The notes beneath the pieces were generated by a model. It searched no databases. It worked only from the letters and a program-made list of their open reading frames with translations, and was not told the origin of the DNA. This document shows, piece by piece, positions 27,144-35,125 of a DNA stretch of 64,000 bases. The position numbers were made by a program, and so were the translations under genes. Location of the stretch: NCBI GenBank assembly GCA_024233865.1, contig JACKPA010000010.1, positions 178,540 through 242,539 on the forward strand. Reading direction: 5' to 3'. How positions within the stretch are numbered: the first letter of the stretch is position 1; each line of letters starts with the position of its first letter. Origin of the DNA: Leptospiraceae bacterium. Its GTDB lineage: Bacteria > Spirochaetota > Leptospiria > Leptospirales > Leptospiraceae.

Positions 27144-27543
27144 TCAAACAACAACAATTTCTTTTACTTTATCAATAAAAATACTCGCTATTTCAAATGC
27201 TGTTTGTCCGTCATTTTTTCCAAAAGCCTTTGAAGGGGTAATATCTGGTAAACTATCAGGGTATCTAGTTGGTATATAATACCTATCTAATTCGAGCAGA
27301 ATCTTCTAAATCCTTAAAATTTTCATAGATTTCTAAATCAAGCTGTTTTAATTCTGAAAGTAACTTTAATATCGAATGTCCCCATGGATCACCATTTAAA
27401 TGAATATGAAGTGCTTTTATCGATTTTTCTGTTGATTGCTGGGATAAAAAACAAGCATGAGAATATTTTTGATTATTCAACATAATTTCAGCTGCATTTA
27501 AATCTTCATAAGCTGTTTCTAACCATAATTCTGCATCATCCAT
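27144..27543 (-). pseudogene. HEPN-domain toxin gene with a +1 frameshift
   Basis: The frame from 27543 starts MDDAELWLETAYEDLNAAE, reads through KALHIHLNGDPWGHSILKLL, and ends after LEDSARIR at 27283. Removing one A near 27290 restores LDRYYIPTRYPDSLPD, which is the conserved C-terminal block of HEPN proteins paired with MNT, followed by a helix to a stop at 27144 (133 codons in all). The intact family member is an RNase-type toxin. The single-base insertion should inactivate it, unless it is a sequencing error. It overlaps the MNT gene by 8 bp. Confidence 0.75.
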
Positions 27544-27847
27544 AGACTATATTCCCTTCTTTTATTGCTCTGATAAAAAATTTCCGATTTTTTACAACTT
27601 CCCATTCCGTAGGAGTATACAATAACAAATCTAAATTATTGTCAAAAAAAGGATAAACCTCTTTGAAATCATTATATCTTTCAAAAAAACCCTTTTCAGT
27701 ATTATAAATTATAATAATATCAAAATCACTTTTTTTATTGGCAGTACCTCGAGCTTGAGAGCCAAATAATATTGCTCGAATTACATTGTGAGTTTTACAA
27801 TATTCTTCCAGTTTTTTACATCTGGCTTTTAACTCTGGTTTATCCAT
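27536..27847 (-). CDS. MNT nucleotidyltransferase (antitoxin of HEPN)
   Basis: A 103-residue minimal nucleotidyltransferase with GSQARGTANKKSDFDIIII, the GSxRG...SDxD metal-binding signature, and a third acidic residue in NNLDLLLY. MNT antitoxins modify (for example AMPylate) and silence the HEPN toxin. Its partner here carries a frameshift. The ATG overlaps the stop of a duplicated hsdM tail at 27840-27842, suggesting that hsdM and this gene once overlapped directly. Confidence 0.85.
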   Translation of the reverse strand: MDKPELKARCKKLEEYCKTHNVIRAILFGSQARGTANKKSDFDIIIIYNTEKGFFERYNDFKEVYPFFDNNLDLLLYTPTEWEVVKNRKFFIRAIKEGNIVYG

Positions 27848-27896
27848 TTCCCAATATACCCGTAATAATTCCTTCGTTTTTCCTTTTCCAAATCCA
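27840..27896. repeat. Duplicated remnant of the hsdM 3' end
   Basis: Aligns with 28645-28700 with six mismatches and one 1-base indel over 57 positions. On the minus strand it still encodes EGIITGILGNG and a stop, matching hsdM's EGIIAEILGNG. It marks the ancestral end of hsdM before VapBC was inserted. Confidence 0.8.
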
Positions 27897-27963
27897 TTTT
27901 CTAATTAACAAAAAAATAAAAACAACCATTATGTAAAAGAATAAAAAACTTGTTTCATTCAAA

Positions 27964-27977
27964 ATGATATATATCAT
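27964..27977. promoter_or_regulatory. Palindromic operator candidate for vapBC
   Basis: ATGATATATATCAT is a perfect 14-bp palindrome 33 bp before the vapB ATG, followed by GTATATAC (27979-27986), another palindrome. VapB AbrB-type antitoxins usually bind such sites to repress their own operon; the function here is inferred. Confidence 0.45.
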
Positions 27978-28010
27978 AGTATATACCAAAAATAACAAGG
28001 ATAAAAAATT

Positions 28011-28238
28011 ATGGAAATTGCAAAAATTTTTACGAATGGCAGAAGCCAGGCTGTACGGCTTCCAAAAGAATATCGTTTTTCTTCAGATTCGGTTTACATA
28101 AAAAAAATTGATAATATGATAATTTTAATCCCTAAAGAACATATTTGGTCTACGTTCTCGAAGAGTTTGGATAGATTTCCTGATGACTTTATGAATGATT
28201 ATAAAAATCCATCACTTGAGCAAAGAGAAACGATCTAA
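28011..28238 (+). CDS. vapB: VapB-family antitoxin (AbrB/SpoVT type)
   Basis: A 75-residue protein with the swapped-hairpin signature AKIFTNGRSQAVRLPKEYRF near the N-terminus. The C-terminal DRFPDDFMNDY stretch is the typical toxin-binding tail. It lies 6 bp ahead of vapC, on the strand opposite to hsdM and the MNT gene. Confidence 0.9.
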   Translation: MEIAKIFTNGRSQAVRLPKEYRFSSDSVYIKKIDNMIILIPKEHIWSTFSKSLDRFPDDFMNDYKNPSLEQRETI

Positions 28239-28244
28239 TTCATC

Positions 28245-28643
28245 ATGAAATATCTGTTAGATACAAATATATGCATTTATATCATAAAAAAGAAACCTCC
28301 AACGGTTTTGAATAAATTGTATTCTTGCGAAATAGATGATATTGCCATTTCATCTATCACAGTATCAGAACTCGAATATGGAGTTCAAAAAAGCCAATTT
28401 CAGGAAAGGAGTAAACTAGCTCTAACAGAATTTTTATTACCATTTCGGATAATGAACTATGATTCCGAAGCTGCTTCCAAATACGGTTTGATCCGTTCAT
28501 CTCTAGAGAAATTAGGTCAACCAATCGGAGCAATGGATTATTTGATTGCAGCCCACGCAATGTCATTGGATTTGATCTTGGTTTCTAATAACATCAAAGA
28601 ATTTTCAAAAATTGAAGGATTAAAATATGAAAACTGGGTATAA
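28245..28643 (+). CDS. vapC: VapC PIN-domain ribonuclease toxin
   Basis: A 132-residue PIN domain with all acidic residues: D in YLLDTNICIYII, E in ITVSELEYGV, D in IGAMDYLIAAHA, and a following N-N. These proteins cleave tRNA. It converges on hsdM, ending one base before hsdM's stop codon, which means the insertion was placed precisely at the end of hsdM. Confidence 0.92.
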   Translation: MKYLLDTNICIYIIKKKPPTVLNKLYSCEIDDIAISSITVSELEYGVQKSQFQERSKLALTEFLLPFRIMNYDSEAASKYGLIRSSLEKLGQPIGAMDYLIAAHAMSLDLILVSNNIKEFSKIEGLKYENWV

Positions 28644-28644
28644 T

Positions 28645-28700
28645 TTATCCATTCCCCAGTATCTCCGCTATAATTCCTTCGTTTTCCTTTTCCAAATCCA
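28645..28700. repeat. Current hsdM 3' end (partner of the 27840 copy)
   Basis: Contains the hsdM stop codon (28645-28647) and the last 18 or so codons. Its counterpart lies on the far side of vapBC at 27840-27896, giving the VapBC module flanking direct repeats. Confidence 0.8.
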
Positions 28701-30993
28701 AAATTTCCCCATCCACTTCTTCAATATCTCGAAGCGGTTTGTGTTTGTAAAAGTATTTATTAAAGCTGATTTCATACCCAATCTTCGTCTTGTCCAGATC
28801 AATCCAGGCTTCTTCTAAGTGCGGTTTGACTTCACGAAGGAAATATTCATGGATGTCTTCTTTGATTGGAACGTTCTCAAAATCCCGCAAATCACTTTCG
28901 CTTTCATATAAGATATATTCATTCTTAGAATCACTTGGATAGTATCCAAAATCAGACAATCTCTCTTCGTAACAATTCAGGTGATTCAACAAATTTTCCA
29001 GTTCATCTTTATCTAAAACAACCTTTTTCTTGATTACTTTTTCTGCTGTTTCGTCATACCAACTTACAGCTCCAAAAATGGCATTCTTTTCTGTTGGAGA
29101 AAGTTTTATTTTCTGAGTTTTCAACTCATCTTCTACCAAATCACGAAACACATTGAAATCGTTAAACTCTTTCGTTCCAATCACTTTCATTAGTTTATTG
29201 GCTGTTTCCAGAATTTCCAACTGCTTTTCCCATGTTTTGGAAGAAACGATTGCCTTACGCTTTGCCAAATTGAAGTCTAACTCGCTTTTCTCACACCAGT
29301 CCAAAATATCTTTTTCCAACTTTTTTAAATCCGAATAGACTTTATTCCCGAATTTCTGAAACGCCCATTCCATTGGCTCTTTTAGAGATTTATCAAACCG
29401 CAACTCGGCAATTCTCTCTTTTGTAAACTGGGCTTTCAAACGTTTAGGTCGGTCAATTGTGACTTTGTAATAGCCAAAGTTTTCATTTTCAAAAATTTTA
29501 GAAGCGATTCCGTCTTCCGTTGTTTTCTCGACTTCGCCAAATTTCGTGTATACTTTCAAAATTTCTTTGATATGCTCTGGACGAAATTCACAGTTTTTGG
29601 CACCGAGGTTTTTTCTCAACTTGGCAAAACGTCCTGACGCATCAATGAGTTGCACATAACCTTTTCTCTTTTTGACTTTGTTGTTCGTGAGAACCCAAAT
29701 ATAGGTAGTAATACCTGTATTGTAAAACAAATTGTTTGGCATTTGGATGATGGCATCCAGCAGATCGTTTTCGATAATATAGCGTCGAATGTTACTCTCT
29801 CCACTTCCAGCATCACCAGTAAAAAGACTCGACCCATTGTGAACAGATGCAATACGAGAACCATGAGGACTCTGACTCAATGGCTTCATCTTACTTACCA
29901 TTTCCATCAAAAATAAGAGTTGACCATCTGATGTTCTGGGAGTAGCGTCAACTTTTTCTATTTTTTCCCAATAGTCTGGAAGAGTAACCTCAAATCTTGG
30001 GTCAATGATTTCATTTCCATTTTTAATATTTTTTACTTCCGTACTCCAAGACTTTCCATAAGGTGGATTTGAGAGCATAAAATCAAAATTTTGACCTGAA
30101 AATTCATTGGTTGAAAGTGTAGAGCCAAGTTTAATCCTACTAGGGTCATTACCTTTAATCATCATATCTGATTTGCAAATCGCATAAGTTTCATCATTGA
30201 TTTCCTTTCCATAAAGATAAACATCACCAACCGCTCGTATTTCACCCATTTCGTCTTTAATGAAATTTTGGGACTCCGTAAGCATTCCTCCTGAACCACA
30301 GGCAGGATCGTAAATCGTCATCACTGGAGGTAAGTTGTTTTTAATGGGTTCAAAAATAATATGAGTCATCAAATCAATTACTTCTCTTGGAGTAAAATGT
30401 TCACCAGCTTCCTCGTTGTTTTCTTCGTTGAATTTCCGAATCAATTCTTCAAAAACGTATCCCATACCTAAATTAGAAAGGGGAGGAAGATTTTTACCAT
30501 CGGGATCTTCTTTTGAAAAAGGAGTTAAGTTAATATAAGGGGAAGTAAATTTTTCCAAAACATCGAGAAATACGTCTTTGGAAATCATGTGGTTGATCTG
30601 GCTCTTGAGTTTAAATTTTTCAATAATTTCTTTAACATTGGAACTAAAGCCATTCAAATATTCTTCACAATTTGACTGGAGGATTTGTCGGTTGTTTGTA
30701 GCGGTACTTTTTAGTTTTTGCAAAGTCCATTTGCTAGTATTATAGAATACATAACCCGAAGCATCTTGTAAACCCTTATCGTCCCATTCTGTAAGTTTTA
30801 GGTCTTTCTTTTGGAAATTTAGCTCTTCCATTACGGCATTTTTTGTTGGTTCAAGTAGAGCATCTAACCTTCTTAATACCACCATGGGGAGGATAACATC
30901 TCGATATTTACCCCGAACATAAACATCTCGTAAACAATCATCAGCAATCGACCAAATAAAAGAAACTAATTTATTGTGTACACTTGTATCCAA
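28645..30993 (-). CDS. hsdM: Type I restriction-modification methyltransferase subunit
   Basis: N6-adenine methyltransferase of the type I complex. An N-terminal helical domain (MDTSVHNKLVSFIWSIADD) leads to the catalytic core with AdoMet motif DPACGSGGM (229-237) and motif IV NPPYGKSW (309-316). A long C-terminal region (about residues 520-782) contacts HsdS. At 782 residues it is at the larger end of the family. It is first in the order hsdM, (vapBC), mnt, hepn, hsdS, and likely drives expression of the minus-strand genes. Confidence 0.95.
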   Translation of the reverse strand: MDTSVHNKLVSFIWSIADDCLRDVYVRGKYRDVILPMVVLRRLDALLEPTKNAVMEELNFQKKDLKLTEWDDKGLQDASGYVFYNTSKWTLQKLKSTATNNRQILQSNCEEYLNGFSSNVKEIIEKFKLKSQINHMISKDVFLDVLEKFTSPYINLTPFSKEDPDGKNLPPLSNLGMGYVFEELIRKFNEENNEEAGEHFTPREVIDLMTHIIFEPIKNNLPPVMTIYDPACGSGGMLTESQNFIKDEMGEIRAVGDVYLYGKEINDETYAICKSDMMIKGNDPSRIKLGSTLSTNEFSGQNFDFMLSNPPYGKSWSTEVKNIKNGNEIIDPRFEVTLPDYWEKIEKVDATPRTSDGQLLFLMEMVSKMKPLSQSPHGSRIASVHNGSSLFTGDAGSGESNIRRYIIENDLLDAIIQMPNNLFYNTGITTYIWVLTNNKVKKRKGYVQLIDASGRFAKLRKNLGAKNCEFRPEHIKEILKVYTKFGEVEKTTEDGIASKIFENENFGYYKVTIDRPKRLKAQFTKERIAELRFDKSLKEPMEWAFQKFGNKVYSDLKKLEKDILDWCEKSELDFNLAKRKAIVSSKTWEKQLEILETANKLMKVIGTKEFNDFNVFRDLVEDELKTQKIKLSPTEKNAIFGAVSWYDETAEKVIKKKVVLDKDELENLLNHLNCYEERLSDFGYYPSDSKNEYILYESESDLRDFENVPIKEDIHEYFLREVKPHLEEAWIDLDKTKIGYEISFNKYFYKHKPLRDIEEVDGEILDLEKENEGIIAEILGNG

Positions 30994-31414
30994 AAAGATA
31001 TTCCTATAATTGATTTAAATGGTTACTAAAATATAGAATTGATAAAGAAATCTTAATCCAAGTAACAGAATTCTTTATATATACAATATAACCTTACTCT
31101 TAACGTTTAAGAATATTATATTTTTTACAATCAGGATTTTATTTTAAGATTTAAGTTTTCACAATAATTTTTCCATGGAAATTGGCATAAAATGAAAAAT
31201 ATTGGAAGAACCTTTTTTCATGACCATGGTAAACTTTAATTCACCTATATATTTTGGAGAGATAGATGAGAATAAGTATTTAATTTGACAATACAATCAG
31301 CAACTTAAAATGAGAGTTCATAAGCCAACAACTACCCCGTAAACGGCATCTAACTGAGAGCGATGTACTAAGCTAAGTCGAAGTGTGGGAGCACATATTA
31401 AAGGAGAAGTTTAA
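30994..31414. other. Intergenic region upstream of hsdM and a Uma2 gene
   Basis: About 420 bases, AT-rich, holding the divergent promoters that must serve hsdM (minus) and the Uma2 gene (plus). At about 31360-31389 is a half copy of the TTCGACT family (GCGATGTACTAAGCTAAG then TCGAAGTGT) close to that at 43870. No gene or RNA structure is evident in the rest. Confidence 0.45.
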
Positions 31415-31948
31415 ATGGTAGTAGCATCCAAAAAAGTAACAGTTGAAGAAATGGAAAAAAATCCCGAAAGATGGGAACGTTATGAACTCTATCAAGGAGA
31501 AGTAATCGAAATGACCTATACAAAACCAAGACATGCAAGAATACTAAGCAAATTAAACTTTTTGATAAATGAGTGGATTTATCGCAAAAGTGGTTATGGT
31601 AAAACCTATACGGGAGAAGCAGGAATAAAGTTTGGCGAGGAAAGTAAATATTGTTTTGATCTTGGTTGGTCTGATAAGGATTTGGATGAAGACGAAATTC
31701 CAACGGTTTCTTTGCCCCTTATGGTAGAAATTATTTCCGATTCAAATCCAATGGAAAAGATGCTCGAAAAGGTTGAAGATTATCTGACGCATGGAGCAAA
31801 AGAAGTATGGTTGGTCATTCCTTCCAGGAAGTTGCTTCAGGTCTATAAACCGGACGGGACATCTATATTTTATAGAGAGAACGATACATACACACCTGGT
31901 GAGTGGATAAAAGGATTTGAATTGGAAATCAAGGAATTATTTTTGTGA
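31415..31948 (+). CDS. Uma2-family PD-(D/E)XK endonuclease-like protein
   Basis: A 177-residue Uma2 domain: VTVEEMEKNPERWERYELYQGEV at the start, FDLGWSD where the catalytic Asp is expected, VEIISDSN where the Glu is expected, and EVWLVIPSRKLLQVY. The Asp motif deviates from the usual PD(V/I). The family has a nuclease fold but the biological role is unknown. It follows an AAGGAGAAG ribosome binding site. Confidence 0.8.
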   Translation: MVVASKKVTVEEMEKNPERWERYELYQGEVIEMTYTKPRHARILSKLNFLINEWIYRKSGYGKTYTGEAGIKFGEESKYCFDLGWSDKDLDEDEIPTVSLPLMVEIISDSNPMEKMLEKVEDYLTHGAKEVWLVIPSRKLLQVYKPDGTSIFYRENDTYTPGEWIKGFELEIKELFL

Positions 31949-32040
31949 ATTTCCCCCAACCCCGCGAGCGGGGGAACGAAAGAAATTGTGCAAACCCCGT
32001 TTCACGGGGCAGGGGAAAACTAACAATTTCTTTCGCTTTA
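31949..32040. repeat. Two nested G/C-rich hairpins with 13-bp outer arms
   Basis: First stem CCCCGC-gag-CGGGG near 31959-31973. Then outer arms CGAAAGAAATTGT (31977-31989) and ACAATTTCTTTCG (32023-32035) enclose CCCCGT-ttc-ACGGGG. Lies between the convergent Uma2 and metallopeptidase genes, so it may also act as a two-way terminator. Confidence 0.65.
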
Positions 32041-32043
32041 ATC

Positions 32044-32751
32044 TCAGTCATCCGAGCGAAAAAAACCAAGCCTCAAAAGGTAATAAAGCAAAGTAGCAAT
32101 ACCTGAAGCAGCTGCAGCTACATACGTCCAAGCAGCTGCGTCAAGGACTTCATCAATGGCTGCTGCCTCTTTTCCTTCTACATAGCCCATTTTTTTCAAA
32201 ATTTGCTTGGCACGTCGGGAAGCGTCTATTTCAACCGGAACAGTAACAAGCTGAAAAACAACTACTACGGAAAATAACAAAACTCCAATCAAAGTGACAA
32301 TATAACCAATTTTTCCCTGCAAAACCATTAAAAACATACCACCCATAATCAGAATCCAGCTTAGATTGGAACTTATACTTGCAAGTGGAACAATGGCAGA
32401 ACGTAAACCAAGCATAGGGTAATTGACCTTATCCTGAATTGCATGACCTGCTTCGTGGGCGGCTACTCCGGCAGCTGCGATACTATTAGATGAATAGGTT
32501 GCGTCTGACAACCGCAATGTTTTACTAGTTGGATCGTAGTGATCCGTTAGTTCTCCGGCAACGTGTTCAACTCTTACGTTTTTGAGACCGGAAGCATCCA
32601 AAATAGCACGAGCAATGTGAGCACCGGAGTAACCTCCTTTATTTGCATACTGCTTCCATTGGTTAAACGCAGAACGAACCTTGAAGCTAGCCCACATACT
32701 CAAAAGCATTGTTGGTCCAACTACTAAAAAATACAATGGATCAAAAAACAT
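32044..32751 (-). CDS. Membrane zinc metallopeptidase, YugP family
   Basis: A 235-residue membrane protein. An N-terminal TM is followed by AHIARAILDASGLKNV and HYDPTSKTLRLS, both hallmarks of the family, then the zinc motif HEAGHAIQ (HExxH) and three more TM segments. The active site lies near the membrane. No substrate is known. It lies just after the signalling operon on the same strand but 13 bp away, so it could belong to it. Confidence 0.88.
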   Translation of the reverse strand: MFFDPLYFLVVGPTMLLSMWASFKVRSAFNQWKQYANKGGYSGAHIARAILDASGLKNVRVEHVAGELTDHYDPTSKTLRLSDATYSSNSIAAAGVAAHEAGHAIQDKVNYPMLGLRSAIVPLASISSNLSWILIMGGMFLMVLQGKIGYIVTLIGVLLFSVVVVFQLVTVPVEIDASRRAKQILKKMGYVEGKEAAAIDEVLDAAAWTYVAAAASGIATLLYYLLRLGFFRSDD

Positions 32752-32764
32752 AACTTCTCCTTTT

Positions 32765-33985
32765 TTAATACAACGATAATTCTATTTGAAAACTATTCAA
32801 TACCTGAGAATCTTCTGTAAGATAACTTTTAACATTAAACATTGTTATTCTTCCTTCGTGCTGCCTAACAATCTTATCTACAAGTGTTAATCCAAGCCCT
32901 ATATCATAGGTAGGGTATGTATCATAGGCAAATTTGGAAATTCTATAAAACGGTTCAAAAATAATTCGAGAACATTCTTCAGGAATTTCAATTTCTGGTT
33001 TGTTTAAAATGGAGATAAAAAAATTATTTTTTACAATCTCTGTCATAATGATAATTTCAGAGTCTTTATGGGAATATTTAAATGCGTTTAATAGCAGTTC
33101 TCGTAAAACAATTTTTATGTAATCCTTATGTATTTTTAGCTTGTGCTTTTTATTTAAGGTTCCGTTTTGAAATAATTTAATGGTTTGGTTTTTCTGAGAC
33201 GAATACTGATTTAGTTCTTGAATCACATCATCTATCAATAGGAAAAAGTCATCAATATGGACATCTTCCATAACAAGACCATCTCTTAAAATTTTTCGTA
33301 TTTCACCAAACAAATCAATAATTTTATTAAGAGCTTTGACGTTGTAAAAAACCATTTCCATGATTTCTTTTTCAACCTTATAATAATCACCATCTAACTT
33401 GCATAAAGATTGAATAAACTCTAAAGTAGAAACCAAAGCCCCAAAACCTTGTCCTTGGCTAAAATTTGTTCTTAAGCTATCAAACAATAAAAGGTCTTTT
33501 TTATCTAAGTTCCTATTGATTGATTCTTCCTGCCAAAGACTCCAATTAAGTTGGTATTCCGTTCGAATCTCTCTCTCTTTTTCAACAGACCTTTGAAACT
33601 TTTGGAGAAGATAATAATCAAAAGCTTTGTTCACACGGTGTAAAAACTCTTGCTGCTTGGACGGCTTTAAGATGTAATCGTAAACTCCCTTTTTCATCAA
33701 TTCAATAACTTTATTAACGTCAGTTACAACCGTATGGGCTAAAAGAACAGGAAGAATCTCTCTTTTGTTTAATTCATCGATCAGATATTCCCCATCATAG
33801 CTTGGCATGTTCAAATCGGTTATGATTAAGGGAAAAGATTCCTTTATGTGCAAATCCAATGCTTCTTTGCCATTTTTACAAACAGCTACATTGTAACCAT
33901 TTTTTTGCAACATTATTTGCATCATTTCTGATATTTGCAGTTCATCTTCTACTACAAGTATTTTTTTTTGTGGTTCTTTGTACAT
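32765..33985 (-). CDS. Response regulator fused to a kinase-like ATPase domain, no clear H-box
   Basis: A 406-residue protein. An N-terminal receiver domain has ILVVEDE, the phosphoacceptor in IITDLNMP (Asp57) and the Lys in YILKPSK. The C-terminus is a HATPase_c domain: N-box ELLLNAFKYS, G2 DIGLGLTLVDKI. In between, where a HisKA H-box is expected, the sequence NFSQGQGFGALVSTLEFI has no His. It may therefore act as an allosteric or degenerate kinase. Fourth gene of the signalling operon, 12 bp after the preceding gene. Confidence 0.85.
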   Translation of the reverse strand: MYKEPQKKILVVEDELQISEMMQIMLQKNGYNVAVCKNGKEALDLHIKESFPLIITDLNMPSYDGEYLIDELNKREILPVLLAHTVVTDVNKVIELMKKGVYDYILKPSKQQEFLHRVNKAFDYYLLQKFQRSVEKEREIRTEYQLNWSLWQEESINRNLDKKDLLLFDSLRTNFSQGQGFGALVSTLEFIQSLCKLDGDYYKVEKEIMEMVFYNVKALNKIIDLFGEIRKILRDGLVMEDVHIDDFFLLIDDVIQELNQYSSQKNQTIKLFQNGTLNKKHKLKIHKDYIKIVLRELLLNAFKYSHKDSEIIIMTEIVKNNFFISILNKPEIEIPEECSRIIFEPFYRISKFAYDTYPTYDIGLGLTLVDKIVRQHEGRITMFNVKSYLTEDSQVLNSFQIELSLY

Positions 33986-33997
33986 TTTTTTTCCTAA

Positions 33998-35116
33998 TTA
34001 GTATGCATTTCTCTTAGGTAAGCTAACATAGAAGTTGCTTCCTTTGTTTAAAATACTTTCTACCCATATCTTTCCATTATGCTTTTCGATAAATTCTTTA
34101 CATAAAATGAGTCCTATACCTGTCCCTTGCTCGTTTTTTGTACCTAACGTTTTATGATCTACATCAATTTTGAATAATTTGGAAATATCTTCCGGATGAA
34201 TACCTATACCGTTATCTGATATAGTAATCTCAACATAATCCTTATTTATCCCCGAATTAACTTCCACTTTCCCACCAACAGGTGTAAATTTAATGGCATT
34301 GGACATTAAATTCCTAATTATAGTGTTTAACATATTTTTGTCAGCAAAAATACAAATACTCTCTCCAATAAATGAAGATAAAGTGATATTTTTGTTATTC
34401 GCATTGTTACCAAGTAGTTCCAGATTTTCATCAACAATTTTTTTTAGGTTTAAAATTTCCGGTTTAAAATCTAATTTTCCGGTTTGTGATCTTGACCAAT
34501 CTAACAAATTGACTAAAAGACTATAACCTCTTTCGGCAGAATTTTGGATGCTGAGAAGGCTCCTTTCGATACTTTCAACACTTTCTTCCTTGTAAACTTC
34601 CCAAATATCCATTAAATTGATAAAGCTACCAAACAAATTGGATAGATCATGACCAATAATGGAAAAGAACCTATCTTTTGTTTTGTTTGCCAGTTCCAGT
34701 TCGCTTACTTTTTGAAGGAGTTTTTCTTTTGTATTTTTTAATTCCAGATGAGTGGAAATTCTTGTCATCAACTCTTTTACGTTAAAAGGTTTTGTTACAT
34801 AATCCACACCTCCGTATTCAAAACCTTTTACAACGGCATCAATTTCTGTTATAGCCGTTAAAAAAATAACGGGAATATCTTTGGTTTCTTCATTTTTTTT
34901 GAGTATTTTGCACACTTCATAGCCGTCCATTTCGGGCATCATCACATCCAAAAGAATCAAATCCGGCTTTTTTTTCTTTAAATAGTTTAGAGCAATTTCT
35001 CCGCTTTGAGCAAATGCCGGAATATAACCCCTTTCTTTGAGAGTATTACCTAAAACCTGGAGGTTTTCAAAATTATCATCCACAATTAAGATTATAGATT
35101 TCTTGGTATCATCCAT
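33998..35116 (-). CDS. Hybrid REC-histidine kinase
   Basis: A 372-residue protein, receiver domain first: IILIVDDN, phosphoacceptor Asp57 in LLDVMMPEMDG, Lys in VTKPFN. A HisKA domain follows with H156 in FFSIIGHDLSN, then HATPase motifs N-box NLMSNAIKFT, G1 DNGIGI and G2 GTGIGLIL. No membrane segment, so cytoplasmic. It probably relays phosphate from the upstream hybrid kinase. Confidence 0.92.
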   Translation of the reverse strand: MDDTKKSIILIVDDNFENLQVLGNTLKERGYIPAFAQSGEIALNYLKKKKPDLILLDVMMPEMDGYEVCKILKKNEETKDIPVIFLTAITEIDAVVKGFEYGGVDYVTKPFNVKELMTRISTHLELKNTKEKLLQKVSELELANKTKDRFFSIIGHDLSNLFGSFINLMDIWEVYKEESVESIERSLLSIQNSAERGYSLLVNLLDWSRSQTGKLDFKPEILNLKKIVDENLELLGNNANNKNITLSSFIGESICIFADKNMLNTIIRNLMSNAIKFTPVGGKVEVNSGINKDYVEITISDNGIGIHPEDISKLFKIDVDHKTLGTKNEQGTGIGLILCKEFIEKHNGKIWVESILNKGSNFYVSLPKRNAY

Positions 35117-35125
35117 TTTTGTTCA

